A DNA stretch of 41,257 nucleotides from an uncultured Lachnospiraceae bacterium (GTDB lineage Bacteria > Bacillota > Clostridia > Lachnospirales > Lachnospiraceae). Both the position numbers and the translations under genes were made by a program. Location of the stretch: NCBI GenBank assembly GCA_945949045.1, contig CAMFDG010000018.1, positions 1 through 41,257 on the forward strand, in the 5' to 3' direction. This document shows, piece by piece, positions 40,424-41,257 of the stretch (its first letter is position 1; each line of letters begins with the position of its first letter). The notes under the pieces are model-generated. The model saw nothing but the letters and a program-made list of their open reading frames with translations. It did not search any database and was not told where the DNA came from.

Positions 40424-41257
40424 ATGGAAAATATACCACTTTGGCTATGTATTCCATTTGCAGGGCTGCTCTTGTGTATCGCGATCCTTCCACTCGTGAA
40501 GGGGGAGTGGTGGGAGAAAAACCGTCCGTGGGCAGTTCTTGCATGGTCGTTGCTTTTTATCATTCCTTATGCTGTGAAATTCGGAGCAGGAGAAGCGGCA
40601 GAGACAGTGCTGGATTGTCTGATCAACGATTACATGACGTTTATTGTTCTTCTCTTCGGATTGTTCTGTGTGTCGGGCAATATTAATCTGGAGGGTGATT
40701 TTGTGGGATCCCCGAGGATGAATACAGGACTTCTTGCAGTTGGAACTCTTTTGTCAAGCTGTATTGGTACCACGGGAGCCAGTATGCTTCTCGTCCGCCC
40801 GATGATCCAGATGAATTCCTGGAGAAAAAATAAAAGCCATATTATGGTGTTCTTTATTTTCCTGATTTCGAATATGGGTGGCTGCCTGACGCCGATCGGG
40901 GATCCGCCTCTTCTGATGGGCTTTATGCGTGGGGTGCCTTTTACCTGGAGTCTGCAGCTGTTTCCGGTTCTTCTTTTTAATATGGTGATCATGCTGACGA
41001 TATTTTACTTTATTGACCGGAAGGCATATCGGCGGGATATCGCACTTGGCATGAGGCCGGATATCTCGAAGCCCAGTACAACCTTTAAGATCAATGGACT
41101 TCACAACGTGATCTTTATGGTAATGATTGTGGGAGCCGTTATTTTAAGCGGAACGCTTCCGGGAATGAAGTGCTTCCAGAATGCCGGGGGCAAGGTGTTA
41201 GGAATTCCGATTTTTAAGGACGTTACATTGACCTGGCCATCTGTCATTGAGGTTGTT
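40424..41257 (+). CDS. NhaD/citrate-transporter-type membrane protein, cut by the window end
   Basis: The first 278 residues of an integral membrane protein; no stop is reached. Hydrophobic segments alternate through the length. Features include LINDYMTFIVLLFGLFCVSG, GTTGASMLLVRPMIQMN and FLISNMGGCLTPIGDPPLLMGF, which recall the ion transporter superfamily (NhaD sodium/proton antiporters, CitM-like carriers); the TPIGDPPLL segment is typical of NhaD-like proteins. GGAGGTAGTTGTT precedes the ATG at 40424. Its likely role is sodium/proton exchange, but carboxylate transport is possible. Terminator and AT-rich gap upstream make it a new transcription unit. Confidence 0.8.
   Translation, partial: MENIPLWLCIPFAGLLLCIAILPLVKGEWWEKNRPWAVLAWSLLFIIPYAVKFGAGEAAETVLDCLINDYMTFIVLLFGLFCVSGNINLEGDFVGSPRMNTGLLAVGTLLSSCIGTTGASMLLVRPMIQMNSWRKNKSHIMVFFIFLISNMGGCLTPIGDPPLLMGFMRGVPFTWSLQLFPVLLFNMVIMLTIFYFIDRKAYRRDIALGMRPDISKPSTTFKINGLHNVIFMVMIVGAVILSGTLPGMKCFQNAGGKVLGIPIFKDVTLTWPSVIEVV

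Overview
The window looks like chromosomal DNA from an anaerobic Gram-positive gut bacterium of the family Lachnospiraceae (Clostridium cluster XIVa, Roseburia/Agathobacter-like). The evidence is strong AGGAGG-type ribosome binding sites, YesMN-type two-component regulation, sugar ABC transporters without their own ATPase, two-subunit serine dehydratase genes, and several small families I associate with Lachnospiraceae (DUF6465-like, DUF6106-like, a basic Cys/Arg-tailed small protein). Names rest on motif and family recognition by eye; no search was run.

Layout. (1) 0-2.3 kb: an AlkD-like DNA glycosylase, then a scar joining a truncated CPCC-type gene to a truncated L-serine dehydratase alpha gene, then the intact beta-subunit gene on the minus strand. 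(2) 2.4-11.8 kb: a YesN/YesM pair with an overlapping solute-binding lipoprotein gene, followed by a sugar ABC transporter (binding protein plus two permeases) and malQ, probably an alpha-glucan/malto-oligosaccharide uptake unit. (3) 12-15.2 kb: a tandem-domain polyphosphate kinase 2-type enzyme and PTS enzyme I. (4) 15.2-17.0 kb: a second gene-fragment scar, a small secreted protein of unknown function and a structured intergenic repeat. (5) 17.1-33.0 kb: a large glycan-utilisation region read as a beta-mannan/galactomannan oligosaccharide locus: mutarotase, phosphogluco/phosphomannomutase, a membrane protein of unknown function, GH36 alpha-galactosidase, LacI and AraC regulators, binding protein and two permeases, cellobiose 2-epimerase, two GH130 phosphorylases and mannose-6-phosphate isomerase. 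(6) 33-38.4 kb: envelope genes (polysaccharide deacetylase, SH3 protein, a basic small protein, an 843-residue membrane-anchored protein of unknown function), an HPr-like protein and an Ala/Lys/Glu-rich protein. (7) 38.4-41.3 kb: tRNA-Gly and tRNA-Phe on the minus strand, a DUF6106-like membrane protein, glutamate racemase, and the start of a NhaD/citrate-transporter-type membrane protein cut by the window end.

How region 5 should work (established for related mannan loci, inferred here): imported galactosylated manno-oligosaccharides lose galactose to GH36; the GH130_2 enzyme phosphorolyses the oligosaccharides to mannose-1-phosphate; the epimerase turns mannobiose into mannosyl-glucose; the GH130_1 enzyme phosphorolyses that to mannose-1-phosphate and glucose; the mutase and ManA carry mannose-1-phosphate through mannose-6-phosphate to fructose-6-phosphate. 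No endo-mannanase and no ABC ATPase is present in the window, so polymer cleavage and transport energy must come from elsewhere.

Points most worth a second look: an HPr-like protein keeping His15 and Ser46 but with Asn in place of Arg17; the 843-residue protein with a possible degenerate C39-like end; two gene-fragment scars; a repeat family with two copies (16.8 and 33.8 kb); and several structured leaders, including one that would pair with the ribosome binding site of the 7.2-kb binding protein.
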